A DNA stretch of 64,000 nucleotides from an uncultured Eubacteriales bacterium (GTDB lineage Bacteria; Bacillota; Clostridia; Christensenellales; Aristaeellaceae): assembly GCA_902793605.1 (NCBI GenBank), contig CADBEB010000012.1:1-64000 (forward strand). Reading direction: 5' to 3'. How positions within the stretch are numbered: the first letter of the stretch is position 1; each line of letters opens with the position of its first letter. Positions 24,198-33,223 of the stretch are shown here, in pieces. The position numbers and the translations under genes are program-made. The notes beneath the pieces were generated by a model. The model saw only the letters and a program-made list of their open reading frames with translations, searched no databases and was not told where the DNA came from.

Positions 24198-25397
24198 ATG
24201 AAGAAACTGCTTTCCCTGGTCCTGGCGCTCGCCATGATGCTGACCGTGATGGCCGGCCTGATGGCTACCGCTTCTGCTGATGACGACACCTTCCACATCG
24301 GCATCGTCACCGGTTCCGTTTCCCAGTCCGAAGACGACCGCCGCGGCGCGGAAGCCTTCCAGGCGAAGTACGGTGAAGACCGTGTCAAGCTCGCGATCTA
24401 TCCCGACAACTTCACCGAGGAGCTGGAGACAACCATCCAGACCATCGTAAACCTCTCCGACGATCCGGAGATGAAGGCCATCATCGTGAACCAGGCTGTG
24501 CCCGGAACGACCGAAGCCTTCCGTCAGATCAAGGAGCGCCGCCCCGACATCATCTGCATCGCCGGCGAGTCCCATGAAGACCTGCCCGAGATCGGCAGCG
24601 CGGCCGACCTGGTCGCCAACAACGACTTCGTAGCCCGCGGCTACCTGATGATCCGTACCGCTCACGAGCTGGGCTGCGACACCTTCGTTCACATCTCCTT
24701 CCCCCGTCACATGAGCTATGAGACCATGAGCCGCCGTGTGGCGATCATGAAGGAAGCCTGCAAGGAATTCGGCATGAAATTCGTGCTGGAGACCGCTCCC
24801 GACCCCACCACCGACGTGGGTGTTCCCGGCGCTCAGGCCTACATCCTGGAGCATGCTCCCGAATGGATCGAGAAGTACGGCACCAAGTCCGCCTACTTCT
24901 GCACCAACGACGCTCACACCGAGCCCCTGCTGAAGCAGCTGCTGGCCTATGGCGGATACTTCATCGAAGCTGACCTGCCCTCTCCTCTGATGGGCTATCC
25001 GGGCGCCCTGGGTCTGGACCTGACCGACGCGGGCGGCGACTTTGAGAAGATCCTGGCTGCCGTTGAAGCCGCTGTGGTCGAAAAGGGTGGCGCAGGCCGC
25101 TTCGGCACCTGGGCTTACAGCTACGGCTACACCGTTTCCGCCGGTCTGGCACAGCATGCCTACAACGTCATCAAGGGCGAAAGCGAACTGTGCGACATCG
25201 ACGACATCGCCAAGGCCTATCAGGAGTTCTCTCCCAAGGCCGAGTGGAACGGCTCCAACTACACCAACGTGGATACCGGCGTGAAGAGCGAGAACGTATT
25301 CCTGGTCTATCAGGATACCTATATCATGGGCGATCCCGGAAAATACATGGGATCCACCCAGATCGAAGTGCCGGAGAAGTACTTCACCGTGAAGTAA
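24198..25397 (+). CDS. DUF3798 periplasmic-binding-like protein of an ABC importer
   Basis: A 399-aa secreted protein with signal peptide (LLSLVLALAMMLTVMAGLM, cleavage near ATASA, residue 27). The mature part resembles a type-1 periplasmic-binding fold (HIGIVTGSVSQSEDDRRGAE at its start) and matches my memory of DUF3798 proteins. No cysteine lipobox is seen. It heads a five-gene operon with an ATPase and two permeases of the ribose/nucleoside importer type, so it should capture the substrate; the ligand is not known for this family. Codon use is strongly biased (GCC, CTG, AAG), suggesting high expression. AAAGGAAG lies 10 bp before the ATG. Confidence 0.85.
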   Translation: MKKLLSLVLALAMMLTVMAGLMATASADDDTFHIGIVTGSVSQSEDDRRGAEAFQAKYGEDRVKLAIYPDNFTEELETTIQTIVNLSDDPEMKAIIVNQAVPGTTEAFRQIKERRPDIICIAGESHEDLPEIGSAADLVANNDFVARGYLMIRTAHELGCDTFVHISFPRHMSYETMSRRVAIMKEACKEFGMKFVLETAPDPTTDVGVPGAQAYILEHAPEWIEKYGTKSAYFCTNDAHTEPLLKQLLAYGGYFIEADLPSPLMGYPGALGLDLTDAGGDFEKILAAVEAAVVEKGGAGRFGTWAYSYGYTVSAGLAQHAYNVIKGESELCDIDDIAKAYQEFSPKAEWNGSNYTNVDTGVKSENVFLVYQDTYIMGDPGKYMGSTQIEVPEKYFTVK

Positions 25398-25479
25398 TCC
25401 CTGCGGTAAACTGTCAGGGGGAGGTCACCGCCTCCCCCTTTTCCCTTGATGATTACACAAGGATAAGGAATGAACATAA

Positions 25480-27066
25480 ATGAGTGAAAAGACACCGCTT
25501 CTGGAAATGAAGAACATCCGTAAGGATTTCTTCGGAAACCAGGTGCTGACCGACATTAACCTGACCCTGCAGGAGGGCGAGGTGCTTGGTCTGGTCGGCG
25601 AGAACGGCGCCGGCAAGTCCACCCTAATGAAGATCCTCTTCGGGATGGACGTGATCCGCGATACCGGCGGATATGAGGGGGACATTCTGCTGAACGGGCA
25701 GAAGGTCGATTTTAAGACGCCCTTTGAGGCGCTGGCGGCGGGCATCGGCATGGTGCATCAGGAGTTTTCCCTGATCCCCGGCTTTACCGCTACCGAAAAC
25801 ATCCTGTTGAACCGCGAGCCCAAGAAAAAGAGCGTCGTCTCCGAAATCTTCGGTGAGCGGCTGGATGTACTGAACAGGAAAGAAATGACCGCAAAGTCGG
25901 ACGCCGCCATCAGGAAGATGGGTGTGCAGATCGACGGTAACATGGTCATTCACGATATGCCCGTCGGACACAAGCAGTTTACCGAGATTGCCCGGGAGCT
26001 CAGCAAGGACCAGCTGAAGCTGCTGATCCTGGACGAACCCACCGCTGTGCTGACGGAGAAGGAAGCTGAAGCGCTGCTTGACTCCATCCGCGGCATGTCG
26101 GCGCAGGGGATCGCGGTGATCTTCATCACCCACCGTTTGCAGGAAATCCTGGATGTCTGCGACAAGGTCGTGATCATGCGGGACGGATATGTGGTGGAAG
26201 ACGTCCCCTCCGGGGAAACCAACATAACTGAGATCACCCGGAAGATGGTCGGCCGTGCCGTGGATACGGCAGCCGCCACGGATATTCGGAATAATCCGGA
26301 CGCGCCGATCGCGATGTCCATCCGGAAACTGTGGGTGGATATGCCCGGTGAGACCGTCCGCAACGTCTCCCTGGATGTGCGCGAGGGCGAGATTCTCGGC
26401 ATCGGCGGCCTGGCAGGCCAGGGCAAGCTCGGCATCCCGAACGGAATCATGGGTCTCTATGATGCCGGCGGCGAAGTCACGCTGCGCGGCAAAAAGGTCC
26501 CGCTGAACAGCCCGCGCGAGTGCCTGAACGCCTCCATGGCTTTCGTATCGGAAGACCGGCGCGGCGTCGGTCTGTTGCTGGATGAGACACTGGAATGGAA
26601 CATTGCGTTCCCGGCCATGCAGATCCAGAACAAGTTCCTGAAGAACTATCTGGGCGGCCTGGTGAAGTGGCGTGATGAGAAGGCCATCCACGATGTGACC
26701 CAGCGCTACATCGATGAACTGGCCATCAAGTGTACCAGTTCCAAACAGAAAGCAAAGGAACTTTCCGGCGGCAACCAGCAGAAGGTTTGCCTGGCAAAAG
26801 CCTTTGCGCTTGAGCCCGGCTTCCTCTTCGTATCCGAACCCACACGGGGCATCGACGTCGGCGCAAAATCGCTGGTGCTGAACGCCCTGAAGAAGTTCAA
26901 CCGGGAAAGCGGCGTGACCATCGTTATGATTTCCTCCGAGCTGGAGGAACTGCGCCAGACCTGCGACCGGATCGCCATCGTATCCGGCGGCCGGGTGGCC
27001 GGGATACTGCCGGCTTCCGAATCGGCAGAGCAGTTCGGTTTGCTGATGGTCAGCCAGGTAAAGTGA
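25480..27066 (+). CDS. sugar/nucleoside-type ABC importer ATPase, two domains
   Basis: A 528-aa tandem ATPase of the RbsA/MglA type. The first half has Walker A GENGAGKST (about residues 40-48) and Walker B LLILDEPTAV. The second half has the degenerate P-loop GLAGQGKLG usual in this family, the signature LSGGNQQKV and FVSEPTRGID. It energises import with the two permeases downstream, to which it is spaced by 12 bp. The substrate is set by the DUF3798 protein and is unknown. Confidence 0.92.
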   Translation: MSEKTPLLEMKNIRKDFFGNQVLTDINLTLQEGEVLGLVGENGAGKSTLMKILFGMDVIRDTGGYEGDILLNGQKVDFKTPFEALAAGIGMVHQEFSLIPGFTATENILLNREPKKKSVVSEIFGERLDVLNRKEMTAKSDAAIRKMGVQIDGNMVIHDMPVGHKQFTEIARELSKDQLKLLILDEPTAVLTEKEAEALLDSIRGMSAQGIAVIFITHRLQEILDVCDKVVIMRDGYVVEDVPSGETNITEITRKMVGRAVDTAAATDIRNNPDAPIAMSIRKLWVDMPGETVRNVSLDVREGEILGIGGLAGQGKLGIPNGIMGLYDAGGEVTLRGKKVPLNSPRECLNASMAFVSEDRRGVGLLLDETLEWNIAFPAMQIQNKFLKNYLGGLVKWRDEKAIHDVTQRYIDELAIKCTSSKQKAKELSGGNQQKVCLAKAFALEPGFLFVSEPTRGIDVGAKSLVLNALKKFNRESGVTIVMISSELEELRQTCDRIAIVSGGRVAGILPASESAEQFGLLMVSQVK

Positions 27067-27078
27067 GGTGAGGATCAG

Positions 27079-28122
27079 ATGAAAGAAAAAATGGCATCCT
27101 TTGTCGCAAGCTTCGGGCTTCCGAGGCTGATCATCACCGGCTTCCTGCTTGCGCTGTTCATCCTTGCCCCCATTGTGGGCGTGGATCTTCCGATGCAGAT
27201 CACCAACGTCATCAACCGTTTCAGCTGGAACGCGATCCTGGTCCTGGCCATGGTGCCCATGGTCCATTCCGGCTGCGGCCTGAACTTCGGCCTGCCGCTG
27301 GGCATCATCTCCGGCTTGCTCGGCGCGACGATGTCCCTGGAATTCGGGTTCACCGGACCCATGAGTTTCATCATGGCCGTCGTCATTTCCACTCCCTTCG
27401 CCCTCGTCCTGGGCATGGGCTACGGTGCGCTGCTGAACCGGATCAAGGGCGGAGAGATGATGATCGCCACCTATGTCGGTTTCTCTTCCGTTTCCTTCAT
27501 GTGCATGATGTGGCTGCTGCTGCCGTATCATAAAGCCGACATGGTCTGGGGCCTGGCCGGCAAGGGCCTGCGTACCACGATCTCCCTCGAAGGTTACTAT
27601 GACAAGGTGCTTTCGAACTTCCTTCAGATCAATATCGGGAAGGTCTCGATCCCCGTCGGTGCGCTGCTGCTGTTTGCGCTGCTCGCCTTCGCGATGTGGG
27701 CCTTCCTGCACACCAAGACCGGCACCGCCATGACAGCCGTAGGCTCCAACGCCACCTTCGCGAAAGCTGCCGGCATCAAGGTCGACAAAATCCGGATGCT
27801 CTCCGTCGTGATGAGCACCTGGCTGGCGGCCATCGGTATCCTGGTCTATGAGCAGGGCTTCGGTTTTATCCAGCTCTATATGGCGCCGTTCTACATGGCG
27901 CTCCCGGCGGTCTCCGCCATTCTGATCGGCGGTGCCTCCGTGAATAAAGCGACGATCATGAACGTGATCCTGGGCACCTTCCTGTTCCAGGGTATTGTCA
28001 CCATGACGCCCACCGTCATGAATTCCGTGATCCATACGGATATGAGCGAGGTCATCCGCGTGATCGCATCCAACGGCATGATCCTCTACGCGCTGACCAG
28101 AAGATCGGAGGTGACAAGATGA
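27079..28122 (+). CDS. ABC importer permease (RbsC-like) 1
   Basis: A 347-aa protein with about nine or ten hydrophobic helices and the family loop GYGALLNRIKGGEMMIATYVGF. It belongs to the branched-chain amino acid/ribose permease group (BPD_transp_2). GAGGTGAGG lies just upstream of the ATG. It overlaps the next permease by 4 bp (ATGA), giving equal amounts of the two, so the channel is probably a heterodimer. Confidence 0.9.
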   Translation: MKEKMASFVASFGLPRLIITGFLLALFILAPIVGVDLPMQITNVINRFSWNAILVLAMVPMVHSGCGLNFGLPLGIISGLLGATMSLEFGFTGPMSFIMAVVISTPFALVLGMGYGALLNRIKGGEMMIATYVGFSSVSFMCMMWLLLPYHKADMVWGLAGKGLRTTISLEGYYDKVLSNFLQINIGKVSIPVGALLLFALLAFAMWAFLHTKTGTAMTAVGSNATFAKAAGIKVDKIRMLSVVMSTWLAAIGILVYEQGFGFIQLYMAPFYMALPAVSAILIGGASVNKATIMNVILGTFLFQGIVTMTPTVMNSVIHTDMSEVIRVIASNGMILYALTRRSEVTR

Positions 28123-29246
28123 GCACGAAGCAACAAAACGCAGGCAAAACAGCCCTGAACTTCCTGCGTAATAACACCGTGCCGCTGATGTTCATCATCA
28201 TCTGCGCCGTCTGTATCCCGATCTCCGGCTTCTCGCCGTCCTACCTGCTGAACGAGATCATCACCCGTCTGGGCCGGAACGCATTCCTGATCCTGAGCCT
28301 GCTGATCCCGATCATGGCCGGTATGGGTCTGAACTTCGGCATGACTCTCGGTGCGATGGCTGGCGAAATGGCCCTGATCTTTGTGTCCGACTGGCAGATC
28401 TGGGGCATTCCCGGCGTCGTCCTGGCGATGATCGTCTCGATTCCCTTCTCCGTCATCCTCGGTTTGATCTGCGGTAAAATCCTGAACATGGCCAAGGGTC
28501 GTGAGATGATCACCAGCTACATTATTTCCTTCTTTATCAACGGTATCTATCAGCTGATCGTGCTGTACCTGATGGGCTCCGTCATCCCGATCGCCCACGG
28601 CAGCATCAAGCTGCCCCGCGGCTACGGTATCCGGAATACTGTCAGCCTCCTGAACATGCGCCAGTGCATCGACAACCTGCTGGCCATCCGCATCGGCGGA
28701 GTGAAGATCCCCGCGCTGACGCTGCTGATCATCGCGCTCATGTGCCTGCTGATCGTCTGGTTCCGCCGGACAAAGCTGGGTCAGGATATGCGCGCTGTCG
28801 GCCAGGATATGCAGGTTGCCCGCGACGCCGGCATCAATGTGGAACGGACGAGGATCATCTCCATCGTCATCTCCACCGTACTGGCAGGTTTCGGCATGAT
28901 CCTGTACCTGCAGAACATCGGTAATCTGTCTACCTATTCCGCTCACTCCCAGGTCGGCATGTTCTGTATCGCAGCCCTCCTGGTCGGCGGCGCCTCCGTG
29001 GACCGTGCCTCCATCGGCAATGTCTTCCTGGGCGTGACGCTGTTCCACCTGATGTTCATCGTAGCACCCCAGGCCGGCGCGAAGATCACCGGCGATTCCA
29101 TGATCGGTGAGTATTTCCGTGTCTTCGTTTCCTACGGCGTCATCACATTGGCCCTGATCATGTACGAAATGAAGAAGCGCCGCCAGAAAGCCAGTATCGG
29201 CGAACAGCTGGCCCTGGCGCAGAAGGAGGAAGAGCAGCATGAATAA
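28119..29246 (+). CDS. ABC importer permease (RbsC-like) 2
   Basis: A 375-aa paralogue of the preceding permease, with about ten membrane helices and a loop LICGKILNMAKGREMITSYI equivalent to that in the first. The C-terminus adds a basic/acidic tail (KKRRQKASIGEQ...). It overlaps its neighbour on both sides (4 bp upstream, 8 bp downstream), a sign of strict translational coupling through the operon. Confidence 0.9.
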   Translation: MSTKQQNAGKTALNFLRNNTVPLMFIIICAVCIPISGFSPSYLLNEIITRLGRNAFLILSLLIPIMAGMGLNFGMTLGAMAGEMALIFVSDWQIWGIPGVVLAMIVSIPFSVILGLICGKILNMAKGREMITSYIISFFINGIYQLIVLYLMGSVIPIAHGSIKLPRGYGIRNTVSLLNMRQCIDNLLAIRIGGVKIPALTLLIIALMCLLIVWFRRTKLGQDMRAVGQDMQVARDAGINVERTRIISIVISTVLAGFGMILYLQNIGNLSTYSAHSQVGMFCIAALLVGGASVDRASIGNVFLGVTLFHLMFIVAPQAGAKITGDSMIGEYFRVFVSYGVITLALIMYEMKKRRQKASIGEQLALAQKEEEQHE

Positions 29247-29706
29247 CAAGCGCAAGTGGATCTTCCGCGGCTGCACCCTCCTGGCGATCCTGCTGATCGC
29301 AGTCCTGATGTTCATCGTCGGCCGCGGCCATACGGTCTATATCGACAACAAAACCCTCGAGTATAACGGGGAGAGCTACGGTGCGCTCCAGAAGTCCGAA
29401 GTCTGGGTCGGCGGTGAACGCCTGAGTAAGCTCGGCAAGCGTGACCGTACCATGACCACCGTGATCGGCAACAGCTTCGAGATGAAACTGATCAATACAG
29501 TCAATAAAGGCGACGAGCCGACCGAGACAACGGTAAAGATCTCCCTCCCCTATGGCTGGGACGGTATCCTGGTGAACATTCCCGGCTATCTCGCCAACCT
29601 GCCGCAGGAAGCATGGATGACGGAATTCATCATCGAGCCTACCGCGGAAGAAGCAACGGACGAAGAAGAAACTACTGAGGATGACATCCCCATGGGCGAC
29701 TTCTGA
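29239..29706 (+). CDS. membrane-anchored accessory protein of the ABC operon
   Basis: A 155-aa protein: a short basic N-terminus (MNNKRKWIFRG), one membrane helix at about 10-30, an extracytoplasmic beta-rich domain (VYIDNKTLEYNGESYGAL) and an acidic tail (EEATDEEETTEDD). I recall such proteins beside DUF3798 transporters, annotated DUF6672, but am not certain of the number. It starts 8 bp before the end of the second permease, so it is part of the transporter operon and may help assembly or substrate delivery. Confidence 0.75.
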   Translation: MNNKRKWIFRGCTLLAILLIAVLMFIVGRGHTVYIDNKTLEYNGESYGALQKSEVWVGGERLSKLGKRDRTMTTVIGNSFEMKLINTVNKGDEPTETTVKISLPYGWDGILVNIPGYLANLPQEAWMTEFIIEPTAEEATDEEETTEDDIPMGDF

Positions 29707-29720
29707 TCCGGCCTGTACGA

Positions 29721-29747
29721 AAAGCACCCCGTCACGGGGTGCTTTTT
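29721..29747 (+). terminator. terminator of the DUF3798 ABC operon
   Basis: AAAGCACCCC/GGGGTGCTTTTT around GTCAC. Bases 29800-29878 also contain a loose inverted repeat (GGGACGGTT/AACCGTTCCC) of the kind often dispersed in Clostridia genomes. Confidence 0.85.
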
Positions 29748-29884
29748 GTGTGGGAGAAACAAAATACCCACCCTTTCAGTCATTTCCTCCCGGTCCCCGG
29801 TGTTTTCAGGAGATCGGAGACAGGGACGGTTCGAAATCGCAAAAGAATTGACGTCGGAATAACCGTTCCCCTGACAAAGACAAA

Positions 29885-29921
29885 CGAAAAAGTTGTCAAG
29901 AGAATCGACTCTTGACAACTT
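29885..29921 (-). terminator. terminator of the secreted 205-aa protein gene
   Basis: AAGTTGTCAAGAG/CTCTTGACAACTT, 13-bp perfect stem, with TTTTTCG on the minus strand. Two further partial AGTTGTC copies follow at 29922-29938. Confidence 0.75.
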
Positions 29922-29942
29922 GACAACTAGACAACTTTGGCT

Positions 29943-30560
29943 TTACTGGGCTACATCGTAGTCCTGGTGGATTCGGACAATTTCCATCGCGTCGTTCAGC
30001 TCGATGATCGTCGCGTAATAGTGGAAACCGATGCTGGTCTTTTCCTTTTCGGCCTTGATCTTCAGGATATCGTCCAGGCCCTTGGTCACCACGGCCTCGG
30101 CCTTCTCCGGATCGGAGTTGTCCTCGTACACGATGCCTTCCGCCGCGGGAAGGTTCAGCACGGCGTACGCGTGCATGAAGCGCCTGTCGTCATCCGTGCT
30201 CTGGGCGATCATATGGTCATCGCCGACCTGGACGAAAATGATTTCGCCTCCGTCTTCCGTGAGCACCTTGATTTCGCCGTTTTCATCTTCGGTTTTTTCC
30301 TTAACCCGGCACGTCCATCCGCCGGCCAGAAGCACATCCCCGGGAGCCAGCTTTTCAACATCGTCGATCGCAAAGCTGTCGTCCTTATACAGGGTCACCG
30401 TGAAGGTCTTAGAGTCCGGGTTGTATTCGCCCACCGTCGCGTTGACCACCACGCCCGCCAGGCCTTTATATTCGTCGTCCGGCGTTACCGTCTTCGCAAA
30501 GGCGATGGATACTGAGAGAAGCATTAGGACTGCCATGGCCAGGGAGATCATTTTTTTCAT
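29943..30560 (-). CDS. secreted protein of unknown function
   Basis: A 205-aa protein with a signal peptide (KKMISLAMAVLMLLSVSIAFA) followed by a beta-rich acidic domain (LAGVVVNATVGEYNPDSKTF ... YATIIELNDAMEIVRIHQDY). No catalytic motif or known family is recognised. AAAGGAGG lies 11 bp before the ATG at 30560; an earlier in-frame ATG at 30635 overlaps the next gene's end and lacks a ribosome site. It is the last of three leftward genes for exported proteins. Confidence 0.75.
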   Translation of the reverse strand: MKKMISLAMAVLMLLSVSIAFAKTVTPDDEYKGLAGVVVNATVGEYNPDSKTFTVTLYKDDSFAIDDVEKLAPGDVLLAGGWTCRVKEKTEDENGEIKVLTEDGGEIIFVQVGDDHMIAQSTDDDRRFMHAYAVLNLPAAEGIVYEDNSDPEKAEAVVTKGLDDILKIKAEKEKTSIGFHYYATIIELNDAMEIVRIHQDYDVAQ

Positions 30561-30631
30561 GGGATCGTTCCTCCTTTTATTCATGGGATGGTTTCCGTTT
30601 ATATATACGTCCGGAAAAACGGGGATGGCAG

Positions 30632-33103
30632 TCAATCCTGCTCCCCGCCCCCTCCTTTTTCAATCAGGAACCAGACCGGGATCACACCCTTTTCCTCCCC
30701 ATTCTTCGAGAAAATGACGTAAACGGTCGCCACTCCGGGATTCACGTTGTTTTCATATTCATAGGAAACATCGTATTCATCCTCCATCAGCCGGTTATTG
30801 TGCCAGATACCGGGCACGGGTGTAACAGGCTCTCCGGTCCAGGGTTGATCCTGAATGCTCTCCGCAAAATATTCCCCGTAGGGGAAATCGCTCTGGATCA
30901 TCGTGACAGGCTCGCTGCGGATTTCGACCCCGTTGGTATCGTAAGAACTGAACGTGCAGGTGTATTCACCCGCGGGGACATACCGGAATCCGACATCGAT
31001 ATAGTAGCGCTTTCCCTTTTCCGTGGTGACAAACTGATCCTTTTTCAGCCTGACCCTCGGATACCTGACGGTATCCCCGCCCTCCAGGTAGGATTCCGGG
31101 GTAACCTCCAGGCAGGGGATAAAGCTATAGCCTGCGTCCGGGATGAACGGCCGCCCCCAGGCCAGTCCGTCATAAAACACAGCCTGGTCCAGCACCAGGC
31201 GGGCCCCGGCGCCGGTCACGTCCTCCAGGTGCCCGCGCAGCTCCTCCGGTTCCTCCCAGCGGTTGCCCCATACCGGCATCCTGACCTTCAGGTCCTTGTC
31301 GATGCTCATGGTGGTAAGGTTTTCGCCGATCACAGGCCAGAAGCCGCTGAAGTCGGAAGAGAAGCGGTTCTGTTCCCATGCCTTCGTCACGGAGTATTCA
31401 CCCAGCTTATAGGTATATTCCGAATCCTTCGGCCGGTAGGTAAACACGGAATTCATGCTGGCCAGGCGGTTGATCTGTTCCGTGACGGCAGCTTCGCCCG
31501 CGCTGGGAAGAACCACCTTTGCGGTAAACAGGCGCTCCCTCGGATCGCATTCAGCGCTCAGCTTCCCCTCAAACGCCCCGTAATCCCGGCGGCTGACCCT
31601 GAGGAGGGCATCGGCATAGGCGGGATGAGCCCGGCTCAGGGCCAGTCCGTAATAAGCCTCCTGCTCCCCTGACTGGATATTCGTCTCTCCCCCGGGGAAA
31701 AAAACGGACAAGGAACAGAGCGCCTGCTGTTCCCGGGTCGATCCCCGGTAGAGGACGATATCCCCTTCACCGGTATAATCCTCGACGCAGGAGGCTGCCG
31801 GTTCCCGGAGCAGATCCAGAAGATCCCGCGCGGCGGACCTGACCGGCTCCAGGGATTTTTCCTCTCCGCAGGCCTCCATAATCGTCATGGCCATATCGCG
31901 CAGGTCCACCAGGCCCAGGTCCTTGCAGACGGCCTCCATGGTTTCCACAGAGCGCAGGAGGCGAATCGCCTCGCCCGGAGTGCCGGTCCGTGCTTCGGTC
32001 ATCGTACGGCCCAGCGCGTCCAGCCGTTCAGCCAGTTCCGCCTGTTTTCCTTCTGCTTCGCCGCCGCTTAGCCGATAGAGCGCCAGCGTTGCGCTGTCCA
32101 GGTTCCCCAGCTCCTCCCAGGTGCTGATTCCCTTGCTCTGGTGCGGCAGACGGTTCACAATCGCTTTGCCGATTTCAAGGGAAAACGCCGGATCTGCCGC
32201 AGCCACGGTGAAGTCCATGTTCAGATCCCAACCGGCGTTCAGGATCTCGCATCTTGCCTCCGGACTGCTAAAAACGGAAAGCCAGCTGTAATCCCAGCCG
32301 TTTCCCCATTCTGAAAGTTCCGAAGCCACCATGTATTCCGCGGTTTCCTGAAGCTCGACCAGGATTTCCGCGTTTCCCATCAGGCAGCAGTCAAAGCCGA
32401 TCATGTCCAGACGCCCGGAAAGACCCGCTGCCTGCCGGGCTTCGCAGGCCTTTTCCAGTGCCTGCCGCAGGTCGGAGATCCGCATGTACCTGTCGGTTGC
32501 CTCATCGTGCTCCACACCCCGGACAGGGCCGGCGCCGTGATCCCAGAGCTCCACCATCATATGCTCCGTCGGAGACAGGCTGATCACCCGGTCCAGGAAC
32601 CAGGAAAGCGTGTTGCCGTCGCTCATGGGCCGGTTTTCCGCCGTCTGGACCGGCACCATCCGGTTCAGGATTTCCCGGTTGTTGATGCGCACCGGCGTTT
32701 CATCCCGGCGGTTTTCGATCCGGAAAATCTGCAGGGCATCCTCCCTGGGCTGGAGATAGCTGCCGGATTCGTCGGCCACCGGTTCATATTCCTCGTCTTC
32801 GTTCATCCCGTATCTTCCAGGGTTCCAGGCTGACGCGCCGCCTGTAAGCACATACAGGTTGACCAGTCGGTCGTCAAAAGGCGTGCCGAGCATTTCCAGC
32901 AGGTCTTCGGTCGCGTCGCCGTTTGCTGATTCAAGGTTGGAACCGCAAAGATATACGGCAAGTGTCCACGGCGTCGGGGACCGCTCCTCCGCGTATGCCC
33001 GGAAAAACCCGAAGGAAAAGGCAAACAGGCAAAGAAGGAGGATGCTCCTCCCGGCCGTCCGGTTTCCGCGTTTCTTTCTTCCTTTGCAGCTGTTTCCGTA
33101 CAC
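30632..33103 (-). CDS. clostripain-family (C11) cysteine peptidase, exported
   Basis: About 823 aa. An N-terminal signal segment (SILLLCLFAFSFGFF) follows a basic stretch. The C11 catalytic domain begins at WTLAVYLCGSNLES; the catalytic His is in ELWDHGAGPVRG and the catalytic Cys in GFDCCLMGNAEI (D-C-C-L-M, second Cys). Clostripain-type enzymes cleave after Arg or Lys and often self-activate. The 500-residue C-terminal part is beta-rich (Ig-like, e.g. YTCTFSSYDTNG and NVNPGVATVYVIFS) and may anchor or bind substrate. The start is uncertain: GTG at 33103 gives a normal signal-peptide length, while GTG at 33172 with AAGGA upstream would add 23 residues. Confidence 0.85.
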   Translation of the reverse strand: MYGNSCKGRKKRGNRTAGRSILLLCLFAFSFGFFRAYAEERSPTPWTLAVYLCGSNLESANGDATEDLLEMLGTPFDDRLVNLYVLTGGASAWNPGRYGMNEDEEYEPVADESGSYLQPREDALQIFRIENRRDETPVRINNREILNRMVPVQTAENRPMSDGNTLSWFLDRVISLSPTEHMMVELWDHGAGPVRGVEHDEATDRYMRISDLRQALEKACEARQAAGLSGRLDMIGFDCCLMGNAEILVELQETAEYMVASELSEWGNGWDYSWLSVFSSPEARCEILNAGWDLNMDFTVAAADPAFSLEIGKAIVNRLPHQSKGISTWEELGNLDSATLALYRLSGGEAEGKQAELAERLDALGRTMTEARTGTPGEAIRLLRSVETMEAVCKDLGLVDLRDMAMTIMEACGEEKSLEPVRSAARDLLDLLREPAASCVEDYTGEGDIVLYRGSTREQQALCSLSVFFPGGETNIQSGEQEAYYGLALSRAHPAYADALLRVSRRDYGAFEGKLSAECDPRERLFTAKVVLPSAGEAAVTEQINRLASMNSVFTYRPKDSEYTYKLGEYSVTKAWEQNRFSSDFSGFWPVIGENLTTMSIDKDLKVRMPVWGNRWEEPEELRGHLEDVTGAGARLVLDQAVFYDGLAWGRPFIPDAGYSFIPCLEVTPESYLEGGDTVRYPRVRLKKDQFVTTEKGKRYYIDVGFRYVPAGEYTCTFSSYDTNGVEIRSEPVTMIQSDFPYGEYFAESIQDQPWTGEPVTPVPGIWHNNRLMEDEYDVSYEYENNVNPGVATVYVIFSKNGEEKGVIPVWFLIEKGGGGEQD

Positions 33104-33223
33104 TCCGTTCTTCCTGCCTTTCAGCTTATGCCGGCCGGAGCCGGCCCGCGTTGTCCTTCCTGAAGAATACACCGGCAGTCCTTACCGACTATCGGGCGCT
33201 TCCTTTTTTCGCCACTGCTCCTG

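Noticed and set aside
25624..28035. 803-codon open frame antisense to the ABC ATPase and permease genes
   Set aside because: GC-rich, strongly codon-biased genes leave long open antisense frames. Translation is His/Asp/Gln-rich, has no ribosome site and the sense genes are unmistakable.
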